A stretch of DNA of 64,000 nt from Talpa occidentalis (GCF_014898055.3 NW_023601212.1:30864329-30928328), one strand, 5' to 3'; counted from the stretch's first letter, positions 35,346-46,745 are shown. Translations and numbers: made by a program. Notes: generated by a model not told the origin, from the sequence alone.

Positions 35346-35564
35346 TTCCCAAATCCACAAAAGAAGGTCAGAACAGGTTATGCTTAAACTCAGATGAGCC
35401 TGCAAAGGCTTTCCTTGAAGCATTTTCCAAGCCTGACCATCCAAGAATGTAGCCTCTGCTTCTGTGCCCATTTCTCTAGCTATCTAAACATCTTCAGAGA
35501 AGAGAACTTTCATTAGTATTAGAATGATATGACTGTCTTGAGTAAATTCACATGTACTGAGTAA
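35346..35564. other. Unassigned spacer
   Basis: Nothing recognised. Confidence 0.4.
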
Positions 35565-35850
35565 ATTTCATTAATTCACTTGCTTATTCATTTATTTATT
35601 CAAAACAAACATTTATCAAACAACTAGTTTGAGTCAAGCAGTATTTTTTAAGCATCAAGGGTACTGGACAAAGCTTCCCTGTCCTCGAGAGGTTTGTTCT
35701 ACTGTGTGTGTGTGGGGTGGGGGCGGTGGCAATAAGCAAATAAATGAGATTATAGGGCATATGGGCATATCAGGAAGTGTTGCTTGAGGGGAACAGTAAG
35801 TGGGTGAAGGGAATGAGGGTGCTGGAGGAGTGGTGGGTGTAGTGGAAGGG
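35565..35850 (-). mobile_element. L2 LINE terminus, antisense, with GT/G-rich run
   Basis: 'cattaattcacttgcttatt' and 'aaacatttatcaaacaacta' start an antisense L2 end. 'ttccctgtcctcgagaggtt' fits it too. A gtgtgtgtgtggggtggggg run occupies 35704-35726. The GA-rich L2 body continues after it. Confidence 0.65.
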
Positions 35851-36959
35851 ACATATGATCATTTTCCTATTTAGGCTCTGTCAGGGGACTGATGTCAAAC
35901 CCTCCCTCACCAGTTTTCCTTCATTCCATCAACAGATAGCTGCTGAAGTCTCAAATTCCTTTCATCAGGCAGGACATTGGTTTGGTTATGTGTTCTCTAA
36001 TTGGCTGGAGCAACGTTGACATCCAGTGGTGAATTATATTAATCACAGTGCCCACACTTGTTTTATCATCTTCATGTATGGGAGAGAGGGTGGGATGTGC
36101 GTACTGGTTAACAGTTTGTTATCACTGTTCGGGGGCGGGGAGAGAGGGTTCCTCTGTAGACGCACACCCTCACCTGCTCCTAAGTCCACCATCTTCCTTA
36201 CACTGTTACTTACTGTGTTGACGGGAGTCAATAGCATGTGTGCTGCCTTATTTATATCCCTGTATCCACTTACCTGCATGCATGTTAGCACATGTGTGTG
36301 CATGTATCTTGCTGCAGGCATGCTATTGTGTATCTCTACCCACCTGTGCTCCTGTTACCAGACAATTAGGTGCTTCCTCTACTACCTATACATCCTGAGC
36401 CTGAAGGTGTGCTTCCTTGCATGGTGTCGTTCCTGTCTTCAGGAGCATGTTACATGGAGAGGGGGAGATAACCACCCTGAATCCTGATTTTGTCCTTTTC
36501 CATGTGCTGATGTTATATTGTCTGTTTCTATTGATGCAGAAAGGAGCATGGCTGCCTTGGGCTCACTGCCTCTGTGGTCGGCTAGCAGCACAGCAGCAGC
36601 AGCAGATGACCCTCCCTGAAGTCACGTCAGGTCACTTCCCTTTTCTGCTCTTCATTGGCTCTAGGGAGCATGTACCCTGCCCCAGCTGCATACTTAGGAA
36701 GAGCAGGATCGCCCCCACCTCCCCAGGAGACCCTGCCCTCTTAGAGACTGGAGCCTAGAAAGACAGGGCAGAAAAAGACTGAAGTCAGACCTCACACCCA
36801 TCTTTATCTTTATATTCAGCACCTGTCAAGGTTACATGTCACTATTTATTAATTCATAAATTTTATGTGTTCAGATCATTTGTATTCAATATTGGACAAC
36901 CCACAGACAATTTTCCCACTGGAATCAAGCCTGAGGCCACCCCACAAAGCTGCATTTAA
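35851..36959. other. Unassigned DNA with a short CAG run
   Basis: No gene recognised. A 153-codon frame at 36026-36487 is Cys/Leu-rich without a known domain. cagcagcagcagcag occurs at about 36590-36605. Confidence 0.45.
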
Positions 36960-37260
36960 AATCCTTTTTACCTCTGGGTATGGGAAAAGGGAAGGGAAAA
37001 GAGGCCCTTTAACGAGTTTAACACACTCCACAATTAAATATTGATTGGAAATTCTCCCTGAGTATTTTTCCCTCCATCTCTCTGCCTCCGCAGGGAGATG
37101 TCTAGATGTGATCCCTAAGCTGTCCCCATCCAGTGATTATGTTCATTAGGACACCAGCCTTGTGGTTAAAGCACTTTCCTTACTGCTGCACGTTTAATTA
37201 GACAACTCTTCCCCAGAAATTATTTATAGCCAGGCTCCAGAGCTATTGTTAGTCCGAATG
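36960..37260. promoter_or_regulatory. Candidate conserved non-coding element beside CpG block
   Basis: Repeat-free sequence with clustered AT-rich motifs: 'cacaattaaatattgattgg', 'ccagtgattatgttcattag', 'cacgtttaattagacaactc' and 'gaaattatttatagcc'. The density of TAAT/ATTA (homeodomain-type) and TTTATAG-like sites, and the lack of any repeat likeness, are what I see. Conservation and enhancer function are inference. Confidence 0.4.
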
Positions 37261-37680
37261 TAAATAAGATTCAGGGCGGGAGTCCCAGCGCGCGGCGGCG
37301 CCTGGCGCGCTCCTGTCATTAGCCTGCACACGCTCGGCGCGCGCTCGGGACCGCGTCCAGGGCTTTATGGCCAAAACTCAGGCTATTAAAAAGCCCAGGC
37401 GCGATTTTCTAATTAAACTTTTGATACAGAACCACAAAAAGACTAAATCTACCAGGTCACACTGAGTACAAGGAGGAGGCGGAGCAACAGGGGGGCGGGG
37501 GAAGGGCTGGGGGCGGGGAGAAAAGGCACCCAGAGCACCGCCCTGGAAAAGGGGCGCGGGAGGAAGACTGAAGGCAGAGAAGCGGGAGAAGGGAGGGACT
37601 GGGGAGGAGAAGGAGCTAGCCAGAAGCTGGAGGTAGATGAGGATAAGGTATGGGCGGGGCCTAGGCGGAAGGAATCCTGG
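37261..37680. promoter_or_regulatory. Compact CpG island
   Basis: About 27 CpG dinucleotides by eye in roughly 400 bases, with about 16 packed into 37270-37360 (gcgcgcggcggcgcc, tcggcgcgcgctcgg). Several GC boxes of gggcgggg type lie between 37494 and 37660. The rest of the window is CpG-poor. The block contains an inverted pair gggcttt (37360-37366) and aaagccc (37390-37396) and a tttatgg motif at 37364-37370. It could be an unannotated promoter, for example of a non-coding RNA, or a CpG-rich enhancer. The proline-rich minus-strand frames here (37378-37742) look like by-products of composition. Confidence 0.7.
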
Positions 37681-38039
37681 AGGATGCAGGTTAGTCCTAA
37701 ATTTGGTAAAAGGCCAGAGCAACGATTTTCAGCATTCAACACTTATTTGCAACCCATGATATCCTCAAGAGGTTAAGAAGACCCTTATTGCAACTTCTGT
37801 CCTTGGTGCTGAAATCATTCCAACCCAATGGAAAGCAGTCCCTGCTCTTGAGATACATTATTGCAAATGATACAGATATGTAAGCAAATATTACAAGAAA
37901 GAATCATAACTTCAGTTTGCTGAGCATTTAATAGCTACAGATACTTTTCATCCTTGTTTCATTTTATATGCAAAATAGCTCTGGTAATTGAATGCTTTTA
38001 TTGTCATACCCAACTGTCAGCTAAGAAAACTGAGATTTT
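37681..38039. other. Unassigned DNA
   Basis: No feature recognised. 'acttcagtttgctgagcatt' to 'aactgagattttaaaa' (37909-38040) may be a MIR or L2 scrap. Confidence 0.4.
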
Positions 38040-38056
38040 AAAAAGACAACTCTTTG

Positions 38057-38288
38057 GAGTCTCCCTGGTGGCACAAAGGGTTAAGTCTCAGCACTACCAA
38101 GCTATTGGCAGCCGCTGCAGCACTTGTTTGATTCCTGGCGAGGGAGCTACCTACATGGTGCATCAGACCTCTCCTGTCTCCCTCTGTGCCCCTCAGCAGT
38201 GTATTTCGGTCAGTCTGCCTGTTCTGCTCCCCACTCTGTCTCTGATGAATCCTTCCACCCCCAGCACCCATGCCCTACACCCCTGTTC
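38057..38288 (+). mobile_element. tRNA-derived SINE lacking its tail
   Basis: Head agtctccctggtggcacaaa, normal body, but it stops at 'ctacacccctgttc' without the usual aataaataaatctt and poly-A. An exact 17-bp TSD aaaaagacaactctttg at 38040-38056 and 38289-38305 marks it as a complete insertion event rather than a later deletion. Confidence 0.95.
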
Positions 38289-38305
38289 AAAAAGACAACT
38301 CTTTG

Positions 38306-40429
38306 TAGATTACACAAAAAGTAGCTATGAAACTTAAGTCCCTAATTAATCATCATGTTACCATATTCAGTACTATATACTGTGGTATGTGCATGAGAAC
38401 CAAATGTGTAAATTGCAAATAAGGTGACATCAAGGTGAGCACTTTTTTATGTTTGGCATTCAGAGGTTTGCCAAGGGGCAAAGGAAGAACTGGGTATTTG
38501 AAGGTTGAATGGAAGTTTGCTAGGTGGACAGGAGAGAGCAGAAGAATACTGCCATTGGATTGAATGACAGCCTGAATTAGCAATGACAGACAGAAAGACA
38601 GAACTTGAATCTAGGGACAACAGCTCATATAAATAGTAGTAGAAATAAAAATAGACTACGGAAAATTGGAATTAGAATCCAAAATGTTAGAGAAGATAAA
38701 AACTCCTATGTCGTTGCTGTTTTTCTTTTCTTTTTTGCATGTGTTGATAGTGTTCCTATGATGAAGTAAGGTGGCAGGGGACTGGAGGGGAGAAGACTTA
38801 GAGGAATGGAATTAGATTCCTTCAACAAATACCCTAACTCTGCCTTCACTACTACTTACTCAGTCTGAATGACGATTCTACAAAGAATGCTGCATAGACC
38901 TTAGCCTGTTCTTGAGAAATGTCCACCCTCATCATATATTAGGAAATTAAGCATGTTGTACACCCGAAAAAAATAATGACATGAAGAAAAATGCCTTGCT
39001 TGAGGCACCGTGTTCATCAAATGGCTTGGTGCTAGGACACAGATACGAAGATAAAGTCACCATTAGGGAAGGAAGTGAAGATGAAAACTCAGTTCACTAT
39101 TTTCTGTGTATTTTCCTTTCCTTTAACCAGAAAACAGTAAATCTGCACAGAGGAGTCTGTCTGGATGTACTTTCTGCCCACTTAGACGTCTGGCATCATG
39201 GAGAGTCATCCTTCCGCTACTACCTCTGAGGCCAGTCAAAACCATCACACTTCCAGTAGAGAAGCTGGGGATGTCTATTATTTTAAACCTATAATTGATT
39301 CTAATTCATCACTTATCACTCAGTGACAGATTTTTATATAGTTTATTATCTCTGTAGCAGCATGGGGTCCTGCGGGGCTGCCTCCTATTGTTCTGCATTT
39401 CCTGGTGCGACCTGAGCCATGGCTGCTCTGTTATCTGTCTGATTAAGTTAGGGAATCTGGAATCTTGGGGTCCCCAGGTAACTGTCAGCATTGCACATCC
39501 TGAGATTGCAGGATTAAAGGAGCCTTTCACCCCTCTCCTCCTTGACCTGTCTGTCACAGAGAGTCTTCTTGTTTGCTGATTAATTTGGGACTCTGGGTCC
39601 CCAGGACCTGGGAGATAGCTATCACCCACACATGAGAGCTCCCAAGGCCCAGGAAAGGGAGTAGAGACACAGGCTGAGCTAGAGGAGCCTTTGATACCTC
39701 TGCTTTCTGGACTTGCTGTGGCTTTGCTCTCAAGCTGCCAAATATTCCATCAGCTCTTCCCTTCCCATGTAACTCCTGTACTGTCCTGGTGAGTCACATG
39801 CATCTCCCTCTAAGAGCACCAGTGAGCTGCTGCCCAGCAGAGTTCCTCTGTTCCTCTGTTCTTTTCATCTGCCTCCACTTTGCAAAGTCCAGCCTGGAGT
39901 GGAGGTTTGATGCTGTACTTATGCACATGACATCGGCACCACTGAGTTCCAGATTCGAGGACACGTGGATGGTGGCAGGAGGGGTGAGAGGACCCTCATC
40001 ACCATTCCAACATGGGCTCTCCAGAGAAAACTCTTGGTTTCAGTTGGGTCATCAGGGCATATCAAGCTTCATCTTGTTTTGTTTTCTTCAAAGAACCTGT
40101 ATTTCCCCCCCACAAATTTCAATGTGTTTCTCATCAAGTTCCCTGGTTGCCCCCATCCCCTTTGTCATCGTGATCCATACCTGCTACCTCTTAGAGCTGA
40201 TATCTTTTCAGTGTGATGCTGGACACTCATTCTGTGTCTCCAGATTCACAAAACCAAGCTCTTCTCTCCATGACCCTTTCAAAATCTACCTGCTATTAGT
40301 TCACCCCAGAGGATTATGTTATGTCCTGTTCAAATTGGAACTAAGGACTTGTCTGGCCCCTAGAAGCTCTTCCCTCCTGCTTTCCTGTCAGAGTCCTCAC
40401 AACTGGGCATCAGCATACACCTACCTCTT
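38306..40429. other. Unassigned DNA
   Basis: No gene recognised. The longest open frame of the window (242 codons, 39789-40517) lies here in part. It has mixed hydrophobic and Ser/Cys-rich composition, no domain, and runs into an L2 fragment. 39439-39478 and 39576-39605 form a loose direct repeat (ctgattaa ... gggtccccagg). Confidence 0.45.
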
Positions 40430-40650
40430 GATCTGCTGTCTTCTGACCACTTATCCACCCTTCCAGACCCAGGTAAATATCCATTCTCTTTGGGGAGCCT
40501 CCCTTAGTTCCCCATGAGCATCCATACCTGTGCTCTGTCCTAATCCTTTCCTTAGGGAATGTGTAACACCATTGTAAAATATCCCTTTGATGTTTCACCA
40601 GTAGAGTATGAATTCAGTGGTGCTTGTTGAATTTAGGGCACTTGCTTTGT
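40430..40650 (+). mobile_element. L2 3' fragment, sense
   Basis: 'aaatatccattctctttggg', 'gagcctcccttagttcccca' and 'tgagcatccatacctgtgct' follow the sense L2 3' region. 'agtatgaattcagtggtgct' may be the faded end. Confidence 0.6.
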
Positions 40651-41379
40651 TAGACACAGGTTGGCCATTTTCTTCAGCTGGTCACCGGAAGAGTCTTATC
40701 CCTGGGAGGGAGCCTATATTTACTTGTTAGTATGACTCCTGCGGGCCTGTTCACAGCCCCCAATAAAAGGTGTTTCTGTCTGCTCCAAAGCCTCATTATT
40801 CACTTTCGTGCCTGTAGGGCCTCTCAGTCTTTGTCAAGTTCATAGGTATTATTAATAACCAAGAGGAGGAAATGACAGTCCTGCAAACAGTTCACATTAT
40901 GTTTAGGCGGGGATACAGTGTTTTCTGGAAAAGACCCCCAAACAGCAAATATGCATTCAAATTGCATATACACAAAAGATCTCTGAGGTTACCGTGCCTA
41001 ACCCCCTTCTTCCCAGGTGGGGGAACTAAAGGGTGTAAAAAAAAAACAAAACTTTTCCCAATTCAGCAAGTTGCCAGTTGGCAGCAAAGGAAGTCCATAT
41101 ATCTTTAAAATGCAAATGAGATTAGTCCAGACTCCCAACAGCCCTGCCTTGTCTGGAAGTAGCTCTTCTCTCAGCTCATCACTGGGGTGAGCTTTGCCTC
41201 TGGAGAAGGAATCTTGCCTCTAAACCTACTATCATTTCTCTTCCAGATCACACCCTCCCCAGGTGGGGAGTACCCCTCTTGTCCCAGGCTCCCTCCCTTG
41301 CGATGACACCGCTGTTTTCTACAGCAAGTGTAAAGCACACAGACTCAGTTTAGGGACAGTTAATTTCCAATTCTTTCCA
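40651..41379. other. Unassigned DNA
   Basis: No feature recognised. Confidence 0.45.
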
Positions 41380-41640
41380 GATGGGTTGGAATAATATCCC
41401 CAGGTGGTAAATACATTATTAAGAAGGCAGTTTGGTGTGAAATTGGCTATTAAAATATAGATAAAGTTTAATATATTGAGCTCCTTGTCAGAAAAATCAC
41501 TTTAGAGGGAGCTTATTATTTGTTTGATATTAAAAGAGTCACAGCTCCGCTCCAAGTGACAAATGGAGGGGGGGAAATGCCACCGGTAATGAACAAAAGC
41601 TTTTTAACATTTAAATTTAGGTTTTTCTTGTAGCTCTGCA
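41380..41640. promoter_or_regulatory. Candidate conserved non-coding element
   Basis: Repeat-free AT-rich block with 'aatacattattaagaaggca', 'gtgaaattggctattaaaat' and 'caccggtaatgaacaaaagc', the last containing an E-box-like/TAAT pair and an ACAAAAG SOX-like motif. Function is inferred from texture only. Confidence 0.35.
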
Positions 41641-42550
41641 TGCTGCCATGAGCAGGCCCATGTGGGGCAGCCAGAGGCAGGCGTCAGAAATGTCAGGAAC
41701 TCAGGAGCCAAGGAGACTGCCAACCTGGCTTTAAACAGCTTGAGTCTTCCCAAAAGAAAGAGCTACCCTACAGCAGAAATGGAGTTTAGGGTGGTTCCCT
41801 TGGCAACACAGTGGAAAGGAGATAGGGGTCTATCTCAGTGCAGAAAACAAAGTATCCCAGCGTCCTACTCCAGAACACCTCCAAAGGTACCCTTTCAGGA
41901 CACCTGCCGAGACCCAGCCCTCCAGACTTGGGAAGCCATCATCCCGATGGAGATACTTCACTCAGCCAAATGAATAAAACATAAACTTGACAAAAAAGAG
42001 GTGTGGCCTGAATTATATATATTTTCCATAAAATACTCTAAGTCAAGTATCTACGTGGTAGGGAGTAAACATGTTTAACAATATCAGCTCTCAAGGTCTC
42101 TAACCAGGGGATAGCTATCATTTACATTATGGTTTTATCATTCCTCAAGTAGCAAAACCCTCCAGGAAAATTGCAAAAACTCCAGAATGAAGAAACAGAG
42201 TGACCCAGGATTCATAAAAACCACAATCCCATTTGAGTTAAAGGATAAGCCAAAAATCCAAAGTTAAAAAAAAAAAAAGCAGAAACAAGTTTGGGGAGTG
42301 AACTAGAATGGTAGAATGGTTAGGCGGAAGTATTTTAAAAGAGGACTAAGTCATAACTAATGACTATGCTGAATATGCTGAAGAGAGTAGAATTCATTTT
42401 AATAAGCAGCCTCCCATGTTTACACGCATGAACACACACATACATATACTAATATTCCTAAATGGCAGGTCTCACTTCCTAAAAGTGGATATTTAAAACA
42501 AGAAAAGCACTCCAACATTTTAGGCTGAACTGATAGAAGGAGGTCTCAGT
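41641..42550. other. Unassigned DNA
   Basis: A 103-codon plus-strand frame at 41662-41973 shows no domain or splice context. I do not call it coding. Confidence 0.45.
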
Positions 42551-42561
42551 AAAAGATAAAG

Positions 42562-42819
42562 AAGGGCCTCCCCGGTGGCACAGCAGTTGAGCGCTGGGCT
42601 GAAAGCTGCCCGCAGCCTCTGCAGCTCTGGTTCAATCCCCTGCCACCGGTGAGGGCCCCACATGGCACGCAGACCTCTCCTGCTGCCCGCTGCTCCCCTC
42701 AGCAGTGTACTTCATCAGTCTGCCTGTTCTGCTCCTCGCACTGGCTCTGGTGAATTCTCTCACCATCCCACGCTTCTGACTGTACCCAGTGCTTGTATAA
42801 ATAAATAAATCTTTAAAAA
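42562..42819 (+). mobile_element. tRNA-derived SINE, younger-looking subfamily
   Basis: Head gggcctccccggtggcacag, then 'gagcgctgggct', 'gcccgcagcctctgcagc', a very good B box (ggttcaatcccc), and tail tataaataaataaatcttt plus A-run. It differs from the 5-38 kb copies in its anticodon-arm region and in 'cttgtataaataaat' instead of 'cttgtatgcataaat'. TSD aaaagataaagaag (42551-42564, partly shared with the head) and aaaagataaataag (42820-42833) match at 13 of 14. Confidence 0.96.
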
Positions 42820-42833
42820 AAAAGATAAATAAG

Positions 42834-43530
42834 AGGTCTGTATTTTTCACCTAGACTCTGTTGTCCTGTGGATTCAACTTTAGTCTTCCCCTGACACCAT
42901 GATCATTTGGTTGCAATGGATGGTGAACAGTAGCAGTCCATGCCAAACTTCCCCTGCTCACCAAAACCTACCTGATGCTGACTGTGTTATTATTACCACT
43001 TGCTTGGGAAGCAAGAGAGTTATCATGGGTCAGGTCACAAACCTAGCAGGATCAGTGAGAAATGAGTGGTGAGGGTCACCTGGAGCATCAGCCTTCCATG
43101 TGTACCTCAGTGAAATGCTGTTCAAGAGGAGCCCACCAGAGGCAGTGAGGTCAGAGCCAGAGGTTTACAGGTCACTTAGCCTCAGCGCACTTAGATCTGA
43201 CCCAGCCTCATCTGCACCCCTTTTGCAGCACAGTCAAAACCCCTGTGTGGCTGTGGTGTAAGAGGTGTGCAAGGGGGGCCAAAAAGACTCTCATGATCTG
43301 CCAAGGTGTTTCTAAAGCTTTTGCTTCAATGTGGTGTAATTCTTGCAATAGGATCTTTTTAGTTAGTTATAAGTAGCACATTTTATCTTTTCAGTGACAA
43401 ATGACTGGGACTGTAACTTCACTGTTGACAAACAGAAAGAGAGGATCTTTGACAGAAATGATTTGATAGGGATGAAATAAACAGGTCAGATGCTAACACT
43501 GAGAATGAAACTCTTGCGCTCTCGGCAGTA
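42834..43530. other. Unassigned DNA
   Basis: No feature recognised. Confidence 0.45.
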
Positions 43531-43580
43531 GTTTTTTTTTTTGTTTGTTTGTTTGTTTGTTTTGTTTTGTTTTGTTTTTA
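43531..43580. repeat. T-run and (GTTT)n microsatellite
   Basis: ttttttttttgtttgtttg repeats change to a gttttgtttt pattern at the right side. Confidence 0.9.
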
Positions 43581-44080
43581 AGTCCAATAATTTTGAAAGT
43601 AGGATTCTTACAACCAGGAAAGAATCTGGGGATTTCCCCTTAACTTATGCTATTGAATATTCACTCAGCACAATTAATTGTTTACTATTACTCCTGGTTG
43701 ATGATGAGGACGTTATCACAAAGTTAAATAGCTAACCAAATTACAGAGTGACTAGGGGGCAAGGGGAGGATTCAATCCCACATCTGCCCAGTTGTCATTC
43801 CAGCTGTTCATTCATGTATTCTTAAAGATCTGTGTTTGAATCTAGTTTATTTCTTATATTCATGTTATCCTAAGTCTCCTAAGATATTCTGCTGGGGGAG
43901 TTCTTTGCTTTCTTCACCTATAAAATGAGGATGATTGATGATGTGAGTTCTATGGCATCCATAGGGGTGCTGTGATGGATGTGGAATTTCTCTGTAAACT
44001 CTAAAGGGTTCTTCAATGTAAGACAATTATAAGACTACTATTTTACTTTCAGAGATTCATTTTTTATTAAATATGAGGTT
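43581..44080. other. Unassigned DNA with possible MIR scrap
   Basis: 'ttctttgctttcttcaccta' and 'taaaatgaggatgattgatg' at 43900-43942 resemble a sense MIR 3' half. Nothing else recognised. Confidence 0.45.
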
Positions 44081-44113
44081 GTATGTGTGTATGTGTGTGT
44101 GTGTGTGTGTGTA
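44081..44113. repeat. (GT)n microsatellite
   Basis: gtatgtgtgtatgtgtgtgt continuing as GT to 44113. Confidence 0.92.
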
Positions 44114-44234
44114 AGAGAAAAGAGCAGATGATGAAGGACTTCAAGAAGGAGAAGTAATAGGAGGGGGAGGGAGATAGAGAAGTTAATTGTAGGTTATTCT
44201 ATAAATTAACTAATGTGATAAGACATTAAACTTT

Positions 44235-44365
44235 GCATGGTGCTGGACACTGTCAAAGTTCTTTGCAAACCTTTGATCTCATTTGAACTAAAACAGCCCC
44301 AGGAGCTGTAGGTACTACCTTCCTTACATCAGTGGGAGAAAGTGAGAACTGAAATTCACAGTGCC
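44235..44365 (-). mobile_element. MIR SINE, antisense
   Basis: 'caaagttctttgcaaacctt' and 'tgatctcatttgaac', then 'gtaggtactaccttccttac', follow the antisense MIR order. Confidence 0.65.
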
Positions 44366-44518
44366 CTTTTTAATACTGTAAATATTGGGTGCAATTTCTT
44401 CATTCATCTGTGAATCTGTGCCAAAGAACTGAGAAGAAAAATGTGATGGAAAACAGAAGGAAAATTTTACCCATTAATTCATTTTTCCCTTTAAGTTGGG
44501 AAAATGTCACAGTAGGTA

Positions 44519-45010
44519 CTTGTATTAGTTTCCTGTGGCTGCTGTAACAAACCACCATGATGTGCTAACTTAAAACCACAGAAATGCATCGGCTCACAGT
44601 TCTGGAAACTGGAAGTCTGAACTCGTGGTCACTAAGCCAATATCAGGTGATCCCATGTTCTTTCCTTGGGGTTAGGAACAAATCCTTTGTCTGCCTTTCA
44701 GCTTCTGCTGGCCACTGACATTCTATCACTTGTGGCCATATCACTCCAATCTTCAAGGCCAACATTTCCAAAGATCTCTTTTCTCTATCTTCATGGGGCA
44801 TTCTCCTTTATGTCAGAAAATCTTCCTTTTATAAGGATCCAAGTGATGTGTTTGGGACTCACCCACATAATCTAGTATAATCTCCCCATCTCAAGATCCT
44901 TCATTGAATTGTGTTTATCACCCCCTTTTGCCATATAAATAACATACACATATTCCAGAAATTAGGATACAAATATCTTCTGGGGGTAGGGGCCATTTTT
45001 CAGCCTATCA
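44519..45010 (-). mobile_element. MaLR/MLT-like solo LTR, antisense
   Basis: Begins ttgtattagtttcctgtggc and tgctgtaacaaaccacc, continues 'ggctcacagttctggaaact' and 'ctccaatcttcaaggcca', and ends near 'gggccatttttcagcctat'. The whole has the reversed order of a mammalian LTR of MLT1 type or a close relative. About 490 bp with no internal region or partner LTR nearby, so a solo LTR. The exact name is not certain. Confidence 0.75.
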
Positions 45011-45840
45011 ATATTCGAAATGAAGTATCCCAAGTTAAATAACAGACCAAATATACAGAGCTACTAAGAGCAAGGGCAGGATTCCTCCTGGGTGGAATAG
45101 AATATTGAATAGTATTTTATTGTTTTTCAGGCACATACTGGAAAACAATGCATACTGTTGCTTCTTGTAATGAATTAAAGTGCCTAATTCTTGAATACAT
45201 AACTTGCTAGAATCCATAGGCTAAATTGAGGTCTGAGTAGGGAATCAACAGAACATGTCCTTTGTACCCTCACAAAGCCTAAGTCCCAAGATGGATACAC
45301 GAACAGAGATCTTTGCAAGTTCCGTGTGCTGCCACTCCCTCCTCTGCCAGGGCCGGAAGCCCCCCACACTCCCAGCAGCAGTGGGCATTCTGGATGCACA
45401 GGTTGGTGGCGCCATCATTCCACACCTATGTGAAGTAGACAGTGAGCAGACACCCTGAATTCCATGTGAAGTATACACCACCAAGGGCCCTGTCCCCACT
45501 GGAGCTGGCAAATACATCTCCCATCTCCTCAAGGCTGGCAGAACACCAACTGGAAAAGGGGAGTCAAAAAAGCCAAAGAGCAAGGACACTTGTTTGTGTT
45601 CCAGTTCAGAAGGGAGTCAGCACCCACACATTTCTCCAAGGAAACAGACATCCTGGACAGTGGGTCTCTCTTCCTAGTTGTCTAATCAGAGACCTCCTCC
45701 ATCTGCCTGGCCTGAAAGTCATTTCCTCTAGTTAACATCTCTTGGGAACTGAATGTCTCAGTAGAGACTCTGGGAGGGAGAAAAAAAGTGTGATTTTGCT
45801 GTAGCCCTGACTTTTCTTTAATTTTTATTTAATTTATTTA
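45011..45840. other. Unassigned DNA, GC-richer 45250-45560
   Basis: The GC-richer part has frames on both strands (114 codons minus, 97 plus) but none resembles a known protein. A very old processed pseudogene is possible and not supported. Confidence 0.35.
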
Positions 45841-45841
45841 C

Positions 45842-45883
45842 TTATGTATTTATGTATGTATGCATGTATGTATGTATGTATTT
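45842..45883. repeat. (TATG)n microsatellite
   Basis: ttatgtatttatgtatgtat and further tatg units, with one tgca variation. Confidence 0.92.
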
Positions 45884-46479
45884 GTTCCTTTAGATTCCTG
45901 TGGTGTTGATATTTTACTAATGGCTCATTGTTCTCCTAGGAGCACCTGGAATCCTGTCTGTCATCTGTAATTGACAGTGAGAACCGGTCAGATAGAGGGA
46001 AGAGTGCTGTGGGGTGCTTGGTGGAGGGGATTCCTGGACAGAGCAGGACCCCAGGCAATGGCATACACCTGTCAAGGGGCTGGCAAATGTGGAGCTTAGA
46101 GCCTGAGAGGGAGACTAGTCTAATCATTGTCTGCAAAATACCTGAGCTATTAATCCTTCACTCTCAAAAGCAATCATATTCACTTAATTTAAAACAGGAG
46201 GGGGGAAGGCAAGGAAAGAAAAGTCTTTCTATTTCCCAACTTTCAGATCAGATGCCAACCAGTTCAAGAGCAGGTACATCCTGAAAGCATTTCTCCCAAA
46301 ACTTATCAGGCACTATAACTTATCTAGGTGCACTTATCACTGCACCTAGAGGTGCAGTCCCTCTCAGCCCAGGGTGCAACTTATTTTAGAGTTTAGGGTT
46401 TGCCTGTCCTGCCCCTTTCCTTCCTTTTAGCATTTCCCTGTTATCATATTTAAAACTACCAAGCTCAACTCCTGCTGAA
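45884..46479. other. Unassigned DNA
   Basis: No feature recognised. 'taggtgcacttatcactgca' and 'cctagaggtgcagtccctct' contain a small repeated 'aggtgca' pattern only. Confidence 0.4.
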
Positions 46480-46745
46480 GAGTACAACTCCATCTATAAA
46501 TGACCTCAGTGGAACTCTGGATTGATTTAACCTCCGTTATCTGTGTGATTAGCTCAGCCACAGAGCAGATACTTGGTGCTTATCGGCCCATTAAAGAGTC
46601 AAAGAATGCTGTTACCAGTTTTTTATCTCTAAAATGCACACAAAGCCCTGCTGATTATTCTATTAATTTGTTAATGAACCTGTCCAGTAGACAGATTCTC
46701 TGTTCCTTTGGAAGACTGGGTGGGGAATTAAGCATTTAAAGGGGA
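46480..46745. promoter_or_regulatory. Candidate conserved non-coding element
   Basis: Repeat-free block with 'tctgtgtgattagctcagcc', 'gtgcttatcggcccattaaa' (GATA-like TTATC) and 'attctattaatttgttaatg' (ATTA cluster). The clustering is visible. Conservation is not tested. Confidence 0.35.

Noticed and set aside
37378..37742. Proline-rich minus-strand frames in the CpG block
   Set aside because: They reflect the GC-box-rich complement; overlapping frames are both proline-rich, as expected from composition.
39789..40517. Longest open frame (242 codons, plus)
   Set aside because: No domain, Ser/Cys/Leu-rich composition, no splice or promoter context, and its end runs into an L2 fragment. In 64 kb a frame of this length can occur by chance in pyrimidine-rich DNA.
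45245..45735. Possible processed pseudogene in GC-richer DNA
   Set aside because: I tried frames on both strands but recognised no protein family; no poly-A or TSD seen.
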